The notes below the pieces were generated by a model. The model saw only the letters and a list, made by a program, of their open reading frames with translations, searched no databases and was not told the origin of the DNA. The translations under genes and the position numbers were made by a program. DNA of 55,887 nucleotides, from assembly GCA_025350965.1 (NCBI GenBank), contig JANXWV010000029.1:1-55887 (forward strand). Reading direction: 5' to 3'. How positions within the stretch are numbered: the first letter of the stretch is position 1; each line of letters opens with the position of its first letter. Below, piece after piece: positions 1 through 7,647 of this stretch. This DNA is from Rhizobacter sp. GTDB lineage: Bacteria > Pseudomonadota > Gammaproteobacteria > Burkholderiales > Burkholderiaceae_C.

Positions 1-455
1 TCAGCCGCTCGTTGCACGGCCTGCAGGATTTCGAGGTGCGCACCACAGCGGCACAGGTTGTGCGCAAGCGCGTTGCGCACTTGTTGTTCGGTGGGATGCG
101 GGTGGCGCTTCAGCAGCGCGACCGTGCTCATGACCATACCGTTCAGGCAGTAGCCACATTGCGCGGCTTGCGCTTCGATGAAGGCTCGCTGCACCGGATG
201 AAGTTGACCCAACTCGCCAAGACCTTCGAGCGTCGTGATGCTGCGCCCCTCGACACCGCCGGCTGGAATCACACACGCCCGCGCCTCGACCCCGTCGACA
301 AACACCGTGCAGGCGCCGCACTCGCCGAGCCCGCAGCCGTATTTCGGTGCGTTGAGCTGCAGGTCGTTGCGCAGCACCATGAGCAGCGGCGCGTCGCGCG
401 GTACCGCAAGCGAAACGGCCCGACCGTTGACCACCAGCGCGATGCTGGTAGTCAC
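1..455 (-). CDS. nicA: Nicotinate dehydrogenase-type [2Fe-2S] small subunit, 3' end cut by window edge
   Basis: Electron-transfer subunit of a molybdenum hydroxylase, most likely the enzyme that hydroxylates nicotinate to 6-hydroxynicotinate. The plant-type ferredoxin motif reads YGCGLGECGACTV and the second cluster motif CGYC...LCRCGAH lies toward the C-terminus, so both [2Fe-2S] sites are present. From memory the sequence closely follows Pseudomonas NicA, including the stretches CVIP, ITTLEGLG and QAAQCGYC. The frame is still open at base 1, so only the last residues are missing, and the catalytic Mo subunit would lie outside the window. A GTG at 455 gives VTTSIALVVNG; a TTG at 479 is an alternative that would overlap the pncA stop. 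It is the last visible gene of the minus-strand run. Being another XDH-family small subunit is possible, but the context favours nicotinate. Confidence 0.8.
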   Translation of the reverse strand, partial: MTTSIALVVNGRAVSLAVPRDAPLLMVLRNDLQLNAPKYGCGLGECGACTVFVDGVEARACVIPAGGVEGRSITTLEGLGELGQLHPVQRAFIEAQAAQCGYCLNGMVMSTVALLKRHPHPTEQQVRNALAHNLCRCGAHLEILQAVQRAA

Positions 456-489
456 CGCGCCGGGTACCGCGTGGCTCAAGCCAAGGGCC

Positions 490-1206
490 TCAGGCGAGGT
501 CGGCCGATTGGATGCGTTTCACGCCCTTGGCCGCCATCGCCTTCCACGCCGCCGCGAGTGAACCATTCAGGTCGATGGCTCGTGTAGCGTCTTCGATCAC
601 ATAGACGTTGAAGCCGGCCTTGCGCGCGTCCATCGCCGTCCAGGCGACGCAGAAGTCGGTGGCGAGGCCGGTGATGTACAGCGTCTTGATACCACGCGCT
701 TTCAGGTAGCCGGCAAGGCCGGTGGCCGTCTTGTGGTCGGCTTCGTCAAAGGCCGAGTAGCTGTCCATTTCCTTGTGGAAGCCCTTGCGGATGATGATCT
801 GCGCGGTCGGCAGCAACAGGCCCTTGTGCAGAGCCGCGTCGTCGGTGCCCTGCACGCAGTGGTCGGGCCACAGCACCTGGGTGCCGTAGCTGAGCTTCGT
901 CGTCTCGAACGGCTTCTTGCCTTGATAGGTGCTTGCGAACGAGGCGTGGCCGGGGGTGTGCCAGTCTTGCGTGACGACGATGTTCTGGAAGCCGGCGGCC
1001 AGCTTGTTGATCACGGGCACCACCGCCTCGCCGTCTTTCACCGGCAGCGTGCCGCCGGTGACGAAACAGTTCTGTACGTCGACGACGATCAGCGCGCTCT
1101 TCGCATCCGGCTTGGGCGCGGCGGCGAACGCGGCGAGCGGCACGCCACCGAAAGCGACGGCGCCGGTGAGGGCCTTGAGCAAGGTTCTGCGGGGAAAGGT
1201 GTTCAT
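490..1206 (-). CDS. pncA: Nicotinamidase (isochorismatase-fold) with Tat-like signal peptide
   Basis: Hydrolyses nicotinamide to nicotinate and ammonia. The catalytic triad is visible as D43 (VVDVQN), K141 (IIRKG) and C186 (ATDFCV), and metal ligands as D81 and H83 (TQDWHTPGH) plus H116 (WPDHCVQ), all typical of PncA. The chosen ATG has AAGGAATCG upstream and begins MNTFPRRTLLKAL, a twin-arginine followed by a hydrophobic stretch and AAFAAAP, so export to the periplasm is predicted; most PncA proteins are cytoplasmic. A longer reading to 1284 overlaps livF and would bury the signal. It lies between livF and the nicA-like gene, which fits a role feeding nicotinate into catabolism rather than NAD salvage. 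Confidence 0.85.
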   Translation of the reverse strand: MNTFPRRTLLKALTGAVAFGGVPLAAFAAAPKPDAKSALIVVDVQNCFVTGGTLPVKDGEAVVPVINKLAAGFQNIVVTQDWHTPGHASFASTYQGKKPFETTKLSYGTQVLWPDHCVQGTDDAALHKGLLLPTAQIIIRKGFHKEMDSYSAFDEADHKTATGLAGYLKARGIKTLYITGLATDFCVAWTAMDARKAGFNVYVIEDATRAIDLNGSLAAAWKAMAAKGVKRIQSADLA

Positions 1207-1280
1207 GATCGATTCCTTCGGTTTCGGGGTGGTGGCGAAAGTTGGGACGAAGTTTGGAAAAGTTTGGGCTGAACGCGACA

Positions 1281-2006
1281 TCAAACGCTCAGGTACGCAC
1301 GCCGCACGTCTTCATTGGCGGCCAGCTCGGCCATCGTCGCGGCGTATCGGATCTGGCCCTTCTCGAGCACATAGGCCCGGTCCGACACGAGTGCGGCGAA
1401 GTGCATATTCTGTTCGCACAACAGGATGCTCACGCCCTGCGCCTTCAGCGCCAGGATCATCTGTGCCATCTGCTCCACGATCACCGGCGCCACGCCTTCC
1501 GAGGGCTCGTCGAGCAGCACCACGTAGGGGTTGCCCATCAGCGTGCGCGCCACGGTGAGCATCTGCTGCTCGCCGCCACTCATGCGGCCGCCGGGGCGGT
1601 CGGTCATCTCGCCGAGGTTGGGGAACAGCGTGAAGAGCTTCTCTTGCGTCCACACCGGCGCGGCCGTGCCGTCGGGCCACAGGCGCGGCGGCTGGCGGCC
1701 GACTTCGAGGTTCTCGAGCACCGTGAGGTCGGCGAACACACGGCGGTCTTCGGGCACGTAGCCCAGGCCCCGCCGTGCTACGTCGTGGGGCTCGGCCTTC
1801 GACGCATCGATGCCGAGGAAGGCGATGCTGCCCTTGCGCTTGGCGACGAGGCCCATCAAGGCCTTCAACGTCGTGGACTTGCCGGCGCCGTTGCGGCCCA
1901 TCAGCGCCACGACCTCGCCGCGCATCACCTGCAGGTCCACATCGAACAGGATGTGCGCCGCGCCGTACCAGGCGTTCAGGCCCTTGGCTTCGAGCAGCAC
2001 GGTCAT
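1281..2006 (-). CDS. livF: Branched-chain-type (HAAT) ABC transporter ATPase LivF
   Basis: ATP-binding subunit of a Liv-type importer (241 aa, usual length). Walker A is GRNGAGKST, the signature is MSGGEQQ, Walker B is VVLLDEP and the switch histidine region is replaced by LLCEQN, as is normal in LivF. Its start codon overlaps the livG stop (ATGA), so the two are translationally coupled. The product energises the LivHM permease at the inner membrane. Family annotation suggests amino acids as substrate, but HAAT systems also carry aromatic and heterocyclic acids; the neighbours suggest nicotinate or a relative. Substrate is inferred only from context. Confidence 0.92.
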   Translation of the reverse strand: MTVLLEAKGLNAWYGAAHILFDVDLQVMRGEVVALMGRNGAGKSTTLKALMGLVAKRKGSIAFLGIDASKAEPHDVARRGLGYVPEDRRVFADLTVLENLEVGRQPPRLWPDGTAAPVWTQEKLFTLFPNLGEMTDRPGGRMSGGEQQMLTVARTLMGNPYVVLLDEPSEGVAPVIVEQMAQMILALKAQGVSILLCEQNMHFAALVSDRAYVLEKGQIRYAATMAELAANEDVRRAYLSV

Positions 2007-2767
2007 GCGCTGGCCTTCTCGAACGTCTTGCCGCTGCCGAAATACACGGCCTGCACCTGCGAGTCGTCGCGGATGTGGGCCGGCTTGCCCTGCGCGATGA
2101 GGCGCCCGCGCGCCAGCACGATCATGCGGTCGGCGAAAGCGAACACCACGTCCATGCTGTGCTCGGTGAACAGCACTGCGAGGCCACGTTCGGCGACGAG
2201 GCGCTTGGTGAGCGCCATCAGCTCGTTGCGTTCCTTCGGCGCCATGCCGGCGGTGGGCTCGTCCATCAGCAGCAGCCGCGGCCCGTTGGCCAGGGCGATG
2301 GCGAGTTCGACGCGCTTGACATCACCGTAGGCCAGCACGCTGCAGGCGCGGTCGGCCTGGGCCGCCATGCCGACCTGTTCGAGCAGCGCCAGCGCCTCGC
2401 CGCGCTTGTGCGCCGCCGCGCGCTTCCACAGCGAGAACAGCTGCGCGTCGGCCGAGAGCAGCGCCATCTGCACGTTCTCGGCGACGGTGAGCGAGGCGAA
2501 GGTCTCGGCGATCTGGAACGTGCGGCCCACCCCCAGGCGCCAGATGTCGCGCGGCTTGCGGCCGATGAGCTCGGCGCCATCGAGCGTGATCGAGCCGGTG
2601 TCGGCGCGCAGCTGGCCGTTCACCATGTTGAAGGTGGTGGACTTGCCGGCCCCGTTCGGGCCGATCAGCGCGAGCAGTTCGCCTTTCGCCACGCTGAAGC
2701 TCACGCCGTCGACGGCGCGGTTGCCGCCGAACGACTTGCCGAGATCACGCACCTGCAGAAGGCTCAT
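2003..2767 (-). CDS. livG: Branched-chain-type (HAAT) ABC transporter ATPase LivG
   Basis: Second ATPase of the Liv-type importer (254 aa). Walker A is GPNGAGKST, Walker B LLLMDEP followed by TAGMAP, and the H-loop is FTEHSM, all diagnostic of LivG. The first residues MSLLQVRDLGKSFGG begin at an ATG that overlaps the stop of the permease gene upstream, and its own stop overlaps the livF start. The usual long LivG C-terminal tail ending in the YFG motif is present (AVYFGSG). It pairs with LivF to power the fused permease. Confidence 0.92.
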   Translation of the reverse strand: MSLLQVRDLGKSFGGNRAVDGVSFSVAKGELLALIGPNGAGKSTTFNMVNGQLRADTGSITLDGAELIGRKPRDIWRLGVGRTFQIAETFASLTVAENVQMALLSADAQLFSLWKRAAAHKRGEALALLEQVGMAAQADRACSVLAYGDVKRVELAIALANGPRLLLMDEPTAGMAPKERNELMALTKRLVAERGLAVLFTEHSMDVVFAFADRMIVLARGRLIAQGKPAHIRDDSQVQAVYFGSGKTFEKASA

Positions 2768-4674
2768 GACGCAGCCTCGCTGCGCCGTTCGAACCACTGC
2801 TTGATGAAGCCCGCGATGCCCTGCGGGAACACCAGCACCAGCAGCAGGATGGTGCCTCCGAGCAGGGCGCGCCAGTAGTCGGTGTTGCGCGCCACCGCGT
2901 CTTGCAGCCAGGTGAAGGTGACGGCGCCGACCAGCGGGCCAGCGAGCGTTTGCAGGCCGCCGAGGAGCACCATCACGAGGCCGTCGACCGAGCGGCCCAC
3001 CGCAATGGTGTCGGGCGAGATGCTGCCCTTCGAGAACGCATACAGCGCCCCCGCCAGCCCTGCGAACACGGCAGCGACGACGAATGCCGCCCACTGCAGC
3101 CGCTTCACGTCGATGCCGACCGCGTCGGCCCGCAGCGGCGAGTCGCGCCCGGCCCGCAGCGCGTAGCCGAACGGCGCGAAGAGTGCGCGGCGCAGCAGCA
3201 GCACCGAGCCCGCCACGAGCGCGAGCGCCACGTAGTAGTAGGCGCGCTTGTCTGCGAGCCACGGCGCCGGCCACACGCCGGTCAGGCCGTTGCTGCCGCC
3301 GGTCACCTCGTCCCACTGAAACGCGATGCTCCACACGATCTGCGAGAACGCGAGCGTCAGCATGGCCAGGTACACGCCCGACAGGCGCACGCAGAACCAG
3401 CCGAACAGGAGCGCGCCGATGGCCGCCGCGAGGGGCGCGAGCAGCAGCGCCGCCTCCATCGGCAGGCCGAGCGAGCGCACGCCGAGTGCCGCGCCGTAGG
3501 CGCCGAGGCCGAAGTACGCCGCGTGCCCGAACGAATGCATGCCGGCCGGGCCCATGATGAAATGCAGGCTCGCGGCGAAGAGTGCGGCGGTGAGCAGGTC
3601 AATCGCGAGCACGGTGAGGTAAGGCGAGCCGGCGGTGGCGATCGGCCACGCGATCAGCACCAGCAACAGCGCGACGCCGGCGGCCTTCTGCACCGTGTCG
3701 GCTGCGCGCAGCGGCGCCTCGGCCGGCGCCGAGTTGCGGCTCACCGCCTGCGGCTTGCCGAGCAGGCCCCACGGGCGCACGACGAGCACCACCGCCATCA
3801 CCAGGAACTCGACCACGAGCGTGAGCTTGGAAAACGAGAACGCGAAGCCGCCGACGTCGACCGTGCCCAGCCCCACGCACACCGCCTTGATCTCGGCGAT
3901 GAGCAAGGCGGCCACGTACGCGCCGGGGATCGAGCCCATGCCGCCCACGACGACCACCACGAATGCGTCGCCGATGGTCAGCAGATCGAGCCCGAGGTTC
4001 GCCGGCTCGCGCGGCAGCTGCAGCGCACCGCCCAGGCCCGCGAGCATCGTGCCGAGCGCGAACACCCCGGTGAACAGCCACGCCTGGTTCACGCCGAGCG
4101 CGCCGACCATCTCGCGGTCTTGCGTGGCGGCGCGCACCAGCGTGCCCCAGCGCGTGCGGGTGAGCAGCAGCCACAGGCCGCCGAGAACCAGCGGGCCGAC
4201 GCCGATGAGGAACAGGTCGTAGGTGGGGAACATGCGGCCGAGGATCGGCACCGCATGGGCGAGGCCGGGCGCGCGCGGGCCGAGCAGGTCTTCAGGGCCC
4301 CACAGCCACAGCGCGGCATCCTTGATGACGAGCATCAGCGCGAACGTGGCGAGCAGTTGAAACAGCTCCGGCGCACGGTAAACGCGGCGCAGCAGCAGCA
4401 CCTCGGTCAACGCACCGATGGCGCCGACCGCGAGTGCGGCGAGCAGCAGCGCCGGCCAGAACCACGCGCTGCCCCCTGCGTTGCCACCCGCGCTGCCGAG
4501 CCTGTCGACCAGCGTGTAGGCGATGTAGATGCCGAGCATGTAGAACGAGCCGTGCGCGAAATTGACGATGCGCGTCACGCCGAAGATCAGCGACAGGCCC
4601 GCGCCGACGAGGAACAGCGAAGAGGCTCCGGCCAGGCCGTTGAGCAGCTGGACGATGAGGCCTGAGAGGGTCAT
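2764..4674 (-). CDS. Fused LivH-LivM permease of HAAT ABC transporter
   Basis: A single 636-residue membrane protein containing both permease halves. Residues 1 to about 300 are LivH-like (GAGLSLIFGVTRIVNFAHG near the start, GGMGSIPGAYVAALLIAEIK later). Residues about 330 to 630 are LivM-like (GHAAYFGLGAYGAAL, TLAFSQIVWS, VGIDVKRLQWAAFVVAAVFAGLAGALYA). The linker around SRNSAPAEAPLRAADT carries no membrane segment. In E. coli these are two genes; fusions occur in proteobacterial HAAT systems. It overlaps livG by 4 nt and is separated from the binding-protein gene by 125 bp carrying a palindromic repeat. Fusion fixes 1:1 stoichiometry of the two halves. Confidence 0.9.
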   Translation of the reverse strand: MTLSGLIVQLLNGLAGASSLFLVGAGLSLIFGVTRIVNFAHGSFYMLGIYIAYTLVDRLGSAGGNAGGSAWFWPALLLAALAVGAIGALTEVLLLRRVYRAPELFQLLATFALMLVIKDAALWLWGPEDLLGPRAPGLAHAVPILGRMFPTYDLFLIGVGPLVLGGLWLLLTRTRWGTLVRAATQDREMVGALGVNQAWLFTGVFALGTMLAGLGGALQLPREPANLGLDLLTIGDAFVVVVVGGMGSIPGAYVAALLIAEIKAVCVGLGTVDVGGFAFSFSKLTLVVEFLVMAVVLVVRPWGLLGKPQAVSRNSAPAEAPLRAADTVQKAAGVALLLVLIAWPIATAGSPYLTVLAIDLLTAALFAASLHFIMGPAGMHSFGHAAYFGLGAYGAALGVRSLGLPMEAALLLAPLAAAIGALLFGWFCVRLSGVYLAMLTLAFSQIVWSIAFQWDEVTGGSNGLTGVWPAPWLADKRAYYYVALALVAGSVLLLRRALFAPFGYALRAGRDSPLRADAVGIDVKRLQWAAFVVAAVFAGLAGALYAFSKGSISPDTIAVGRSVDGLVMVLLGGLQTLAGPLVGAVTFTWLQDAVARNTDYWRALLGGTILLLVLVFPQGIAGFIKQWFERRSEAAS

Positions 4675-4703
4675 GGGCGTAGGGCGTGGGCTCGGGGTCC
4701 TGT

Positions 4704-4790
4704 TCCCTCTCCCTCTGGGAGAGGGCTAGGGTGAGGGCAGCGCGCCGCGCCGACCCCTCACCCCGCCCTCTCCCCAAAGGGGCGAGGGAG
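4704..4790. repeat. Imperfect inverted pair of an intergenic palindromic repeat
   Basis: Two related segments (about 4704-4737 and 4753-4790) face each other: TCCCTCTCCCTCTGGGAGAG followed by GGTGAGGG, and the reverse-oriented CCCTCACC with CTCTCCCCAAAGGGGCGAGG. Each arm is itself a small hairpin. This resembles the CCCTCACCC/CTCTCCC-type interspersed repeats common between genes of GC-rich proteobacteria. It sits inside the transporter operon between the binding-protein gene and the permease gene, where it could limit readthrough or protect the 3' end of the upstream mRNA. No T-tract follows, so I do not call it an intrinsic terminator. Confidence 0.7.
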
Positions 4791-4799
4791 AAAGCAAAC

Positions 4800-6008
4800 T
4801 CAGTCGGCCGCCCGCAGCTTCTTCACCTGCTCGGCGGTGGGCTGGTACTTGGCGCCATCGAGGTAGCGGTAGTCGACCATCGTGCCCTTGCCCTTGTCGT
4901 TCTTGGTGGTGCCGAGGAAGGCGCCCATCGTCGACTGGTGGTCCTCCGGCCGGTAGGTGATCTTGCCGAACGGCGTGTCGACCACCAGGCCCTTGAAGGC
5001 GGCGATCATCTTCTCGGTCTCGGTGCTCTTGGCCTTCTTCATGCCGGCGGCGAGCGACTTGATGGCGCTGTAGCCCACCACCGAGCCGAGGCGCGGATAG
5101 TCCTTGTACTTGGCGTAGTAGGCGACGAAGAACGCCTTGTGCTCGGGTGTCTGGATGCCGTACCACGGGTAGCCGGTCACGAGCCAGCCGTTCGGCGTTT
5201 CGTCTTTCAGCGGGTCGAGGTACTCGGGCTCGCCGGTCAGCAGGCTCACGACCTCGCGGCCGGTGAACAGGCCGCGGGTGTTGCCCTCGCGCACGAACTT
5301 GGACAGGTCGGCGCCGAACAGCACGTTGAAGATCGCATCGGGCCGGGCATCGGCCAGTGCCTGCGTGGTGCTGCCGGCGTCGAGCTTGCCCAGCGGCGTG
5401 GCCTGGTCGGCCACAAACTCCACATCGGGTTGCGCGGCTTTCAGCAATTCCTTGAAAGACGCCACCGCCGATTGGCCGTACTCGTAATTGGGATAGACCA
5501 GCGCCCAGCGCTTCTTCTTCAGCTTGGCCGCCTCGGGTACGAGCATCGCCACCTGCATGTAAGTCGAGGGCCGCAGGCGGAAGGTGTAGCGGTTGCCGTT
5601 CTGCCAGACGATCTTGTCGGTCAGCGGCTCAGAGGCGAGGTAGAAGAACTTCTTCTGCTTGGCAAAGTCGGTCAGCGCCAGGCCGATGTTCGACAGGAAC
5701 GCGCCGGTCAGCACGTCGACCTGCTCGCGCGACACCAGCTCCTCGGCGGCGCGCACCGCGTCGCCGGGGTTGGCGTTGTCGTCGCGGGTGATGAGCTGCA
5801 CCTGCTTGCCGTTCACGCCACCGGATGCGTTGATCTCCTCGACCGCGAGTTCCATGCCCTTCTTGTAGGGCTCCAGGAACGCGGGTTGCGCCTTGTAGCT
5901 GTTGACCTCGCCGATCTTGATGACGCCTTGCGCATGCGCGCAGAGCGACAAACAGGCTGAGACGGCAGCAGCAGCGGCGGTGAGCGCGAGGGTTCTGCGG
6001 TGGATCAT
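4800..6008 (-). CDS. HAAT-family periplasmic substrate-binding protein (LivK-like)
   Basis: Type I periplasmic binding protein (402 aa) of the Liv transporter. The signal peptide MIHRRTLALTAAAAAV...CAHA is followed by GVIKIGEVNSYKAQPAF, then EINASGGVNGKQVQLITRDD, the classic LivK N-lobe pattern. The chosen ATG at 6008 has CAGGAGC nearby; a longer frame to 6086 lacks a signal at its N-terminus. It belongs to the broad PF13458 group that binds aromatic acids and amides as well as amino acids, so ligand identity cannot be read from sequence. Location between the AA_synth gene and the permease suggests a nicotinate-pathway ligand. Confidence 0.9.
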   Translation of the reverse strand: MIHRRTLALTAAAAAVSACLSLCAHAQGVIKIGEVNSYKAQPAFLEPYKKGMELAVEEINASGGVNGKQVQLITRDDNANPGDAVRAAEELVSREQVDVLTGAFLSNIGLALTDFAKQKKFFYLASEPLTDKIVWQNGNRYTFRLRPSTYMQVAMLVPEAAKLKKKRWALVYPNYEYGQSAVASFKELLKAAQPDVEFVADQATPLGKLDAGSTTQALADARPDAIFNVLFGADLSKFVREGNTRGLFTGREVVSLLTGEPEYLDPLKDETPNGWLVTGYPWYGIQTPEHKAFFVAYYAKYKDYPRLGSVVGYSAIKSLAAGMKKAKSTETEKMIAAFKGLVVDTPFGKITYRPEDHQSTMGAFLGTTKNDKGKGTMVDYRYLDGAKYQPTAEQVKKLRAAD

Positions 6009-6082
6009 CGAATGCTCCTGGGTCGAAAGGTGAGGGATTGTGAAGGGCTCGCGGAGGCCGATGGGCTGCGGTGGGCGGCGGT

Positions 6083-6676
6083 TCAACGCAAGCCGTCCAC
6101 ACCCTTGATCTGGTGCACTTGCAGGCCACCGATGCGCGCCAGCGGGCGGCCGCTGTCGGTCACGACGACGCAGACGACGATCTCGTTCGCGGCCGGCGCG
6201 TCGCCGATGCGCGCCTCCATCGCGTCGAAGTGGCTGCGCACGAAGGCGGCGTCCTTGTGGCCGAGCGGCACGTCGATCGTGCAGCCCATGCCGCCGCGCT
6301 TCTTGGCCGAGGGCACCAGCGCTGCGCCCTTCTCGACTGCCAGCCGTAGCGGCGCGCCGAGCCTGGGGTGGAGGATGGCGGCGGCGTGTTCCAGCTCGCC
6401 GGCCTCGCCCACGATGGCTGCCTTGCCGTAGCTCTGCGCCTCGCTGGGTGTGATGCCCAGCGCCTGCACGCAGCGCGCCCCGAGCAGCGCACCGAGCTCT
6501 TCGCCGATGGCGATGAGTTCGTCGAGGTTCTGCGCGTAGCGGCCGGCGAACGGGTTGGCGATCACCGCCACGGCGAGCGCCTTGCGCGTGGGCGGCACGA
6601 CCGGTTGCCCGCCTTCGGTGTGGGTTTCCTCGACCTGCACGACGAGTTTGCGGATGTTGGCGAGCATGGTGGTCAT
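6083..6676 (-). CDS. Amino acid synthesis (AA_synth, DUF1185) family protein
   Basis: A 197-residue cytoplasmic protein of the PF06684 family, recognised by the opening IRKLVVQVEETHTEGG, by AVAVIANPFAGRY, and by the C-terminal GGLQVHQIKGVDGLR. No signal peptide or membrane segment is visible. Its biochemical function is unknown despite the family name. It starts 9 nt after the stop of the UPF0280 gene, so the two are almost certainly co-transcribed with the 6-hydroxynicotinate reductase gene. An ATG 9 nt inside (MLANI) is an alternative start. The context suggests an accessory or enzymatic role in nicotinate breakdown; this is inference. Confidence 0.8.
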   Translation of the reverse strand: MTTMLANIRKLVVQVEETHTEGGQPVVPPTRKALAVAVIANPFAGRYAQNLDELIAIGEELGALLGARCVQALGITPSEAQSYGKAAIVGEAGELEHAAAILHPRLGAPLRLAVEKGAALVPSAKKRGGMGCTIDVPLGHKDAAFVRSHFDAMEARIGDAPAANEIVVCVVVTDSGRPLARIGGLQVHQIKGVDGLR

Positions 6677-6685
6677 CCCGTTTCG

Positions 6686-7630
6686 TTATGCAAATACTGA
6701 ACCATGTTCGACGCTTTGACGATGCGCGGCGACAGGCCCTTCAACGCGCAGTGCCTGTTGCTGGCAGACAAGCACCGCAGCATGGATCAACCCGGCGCGC
6801 TGCAACGCGCGCGCGCACCGCTCGCCCTGCTGCAAGGCCTGCCGCACCACGCTCGCTGGCAGCGGCGGCACATCGACCACGACCTCGATCTCGCCGAGGT
6901 CGCTGGCGTCGCGCACCTGGTTCGCTGGCTCGCGGCGGATGCGCGCATCGTCGGCGTTCACCGCGTTCGCGATCACGGTCGCCGCCGCGTCGGCCTCGGC
7001 CGCGGTGCGGGCCAGCACGGTCACGCTGTCGGCGATGCCGAGCGACAGGCTGCGCCCGCGCCAGCCGCTGGTGGCGATGCCGCGCACCGGCTGCGCGGCG
7101 TGCACGTCGAAGTGGCCGTCGATGTGCATGGCGGCAGCGGTGGCAGCGGCGCCGCTTGCGGCATCGGCGGCTGCGACGCCGATTGCGACACCGCCCACGT
7201 CGAAGCGCGCCAGGTCGGCGAACAGGCCCACGCGCACCCGTGCCCCGGGCGCGAGGTGCAAGGCGATGTCGCCGCCGTTGTTGACCCACGCCCGCCGCAC
7301 GCCCGGGCGCGCGTAGGCTTCGATCAGCTCCTGCGCCACCGCACCGGCCACCGCTGCCATCGGCGTGATGAACGGTGCACGGTGCGGGCGGCAGGCCCAC
7401 CACATGCGTTGCGCAACCGGGCCACGCAGCGGGCACGTGCCCGTCACACGCGAGCGCAGCGCGGGCAACTCGGCGACGAGTTCGTCGAGCACCGTCTCGA
7501 AGCGTTGCCACGCGGCGGCGTGCGCAGCATCGACGGCGGCCGCTTCGCCCTCTGCGCCGATCACGATGTCGATAGGCCCGTGCTGCAAGTGCCAGCGGCC
7601 ACCACTCAAACGTGCGCGCGCGGCCTGCAT
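6686..7630 (-). CDS. UPF0280 family protein, ApbE-like fold
   Basis: A 314-residue protein of the UPF0280 (DUF375) family. The stretches WVNNGGDIALHL and GIATSGWRGRS followed by SVTVLARTAAEADAAATVI resemble the conserved VNxGGD, ATSG and SVTVxxxTxxxADAxAT blocks of ApbE FAD:protein FMN transferases, and the family is placed structurally in the ApbE-like superfamily. The start at 7630 lies 17 nt after the reductase stop; longer readings run antisense-like into that gene. No signal peptide is evident, unlike secreted ApbE. Its neighbour is an enzyme whose clostridial counterpart has a covalently bound flavin, so a flavin-attachment or maturation role is a reasonable hypothesis. Function is otherwise unproven. 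Confidence 0.85.
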   Translation of the reverse strand: MQAARARLSGGRWHLQHGPIDIVIGAEGEAAAVDAAHAAAWQRFETVLDELVAELPALRSRVTGTCPLRGPVAQRMWWACRPHRAPFITPMAAVAGAVAQELIEAYARPGVRRAWVNNGGDIALHLAPGARVRVGLFADLARFDVGGVAIGVAAADAASGAAATAAAMHIDGHFDVHAAQPVRGIATSGWRGRSLSLGIADSVTVLARTAAEADAAATVIANAVNADDARIRREPANQVRDASDLGEIEVVVDVPPLPASVVRQALQQGERCARALQRAGLIHAAVLVCQQQALRVEGPVAAHRQSVEHGSVFA

Positions 7631-7647
7631 GATTCGTTCACCGGTTC

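Noticed and set aside
1..321. 106-codon minus-strand frame with a stop codon at bases 1-3
   Set aside because: Its frame gives no motif, whereas another minus frame encodes both [2Fe-2S] cluster motifs and stays open through the edge.
2902..4665. Long plus-strand open frame (587 codons) opposite the permease gene
   Set aside because: It is the antisense shadow of a clear LivHM protein. The translation is low-complexity Arg/His/Gln/Glu-rich without any domain, an artefact of high GC third positions.
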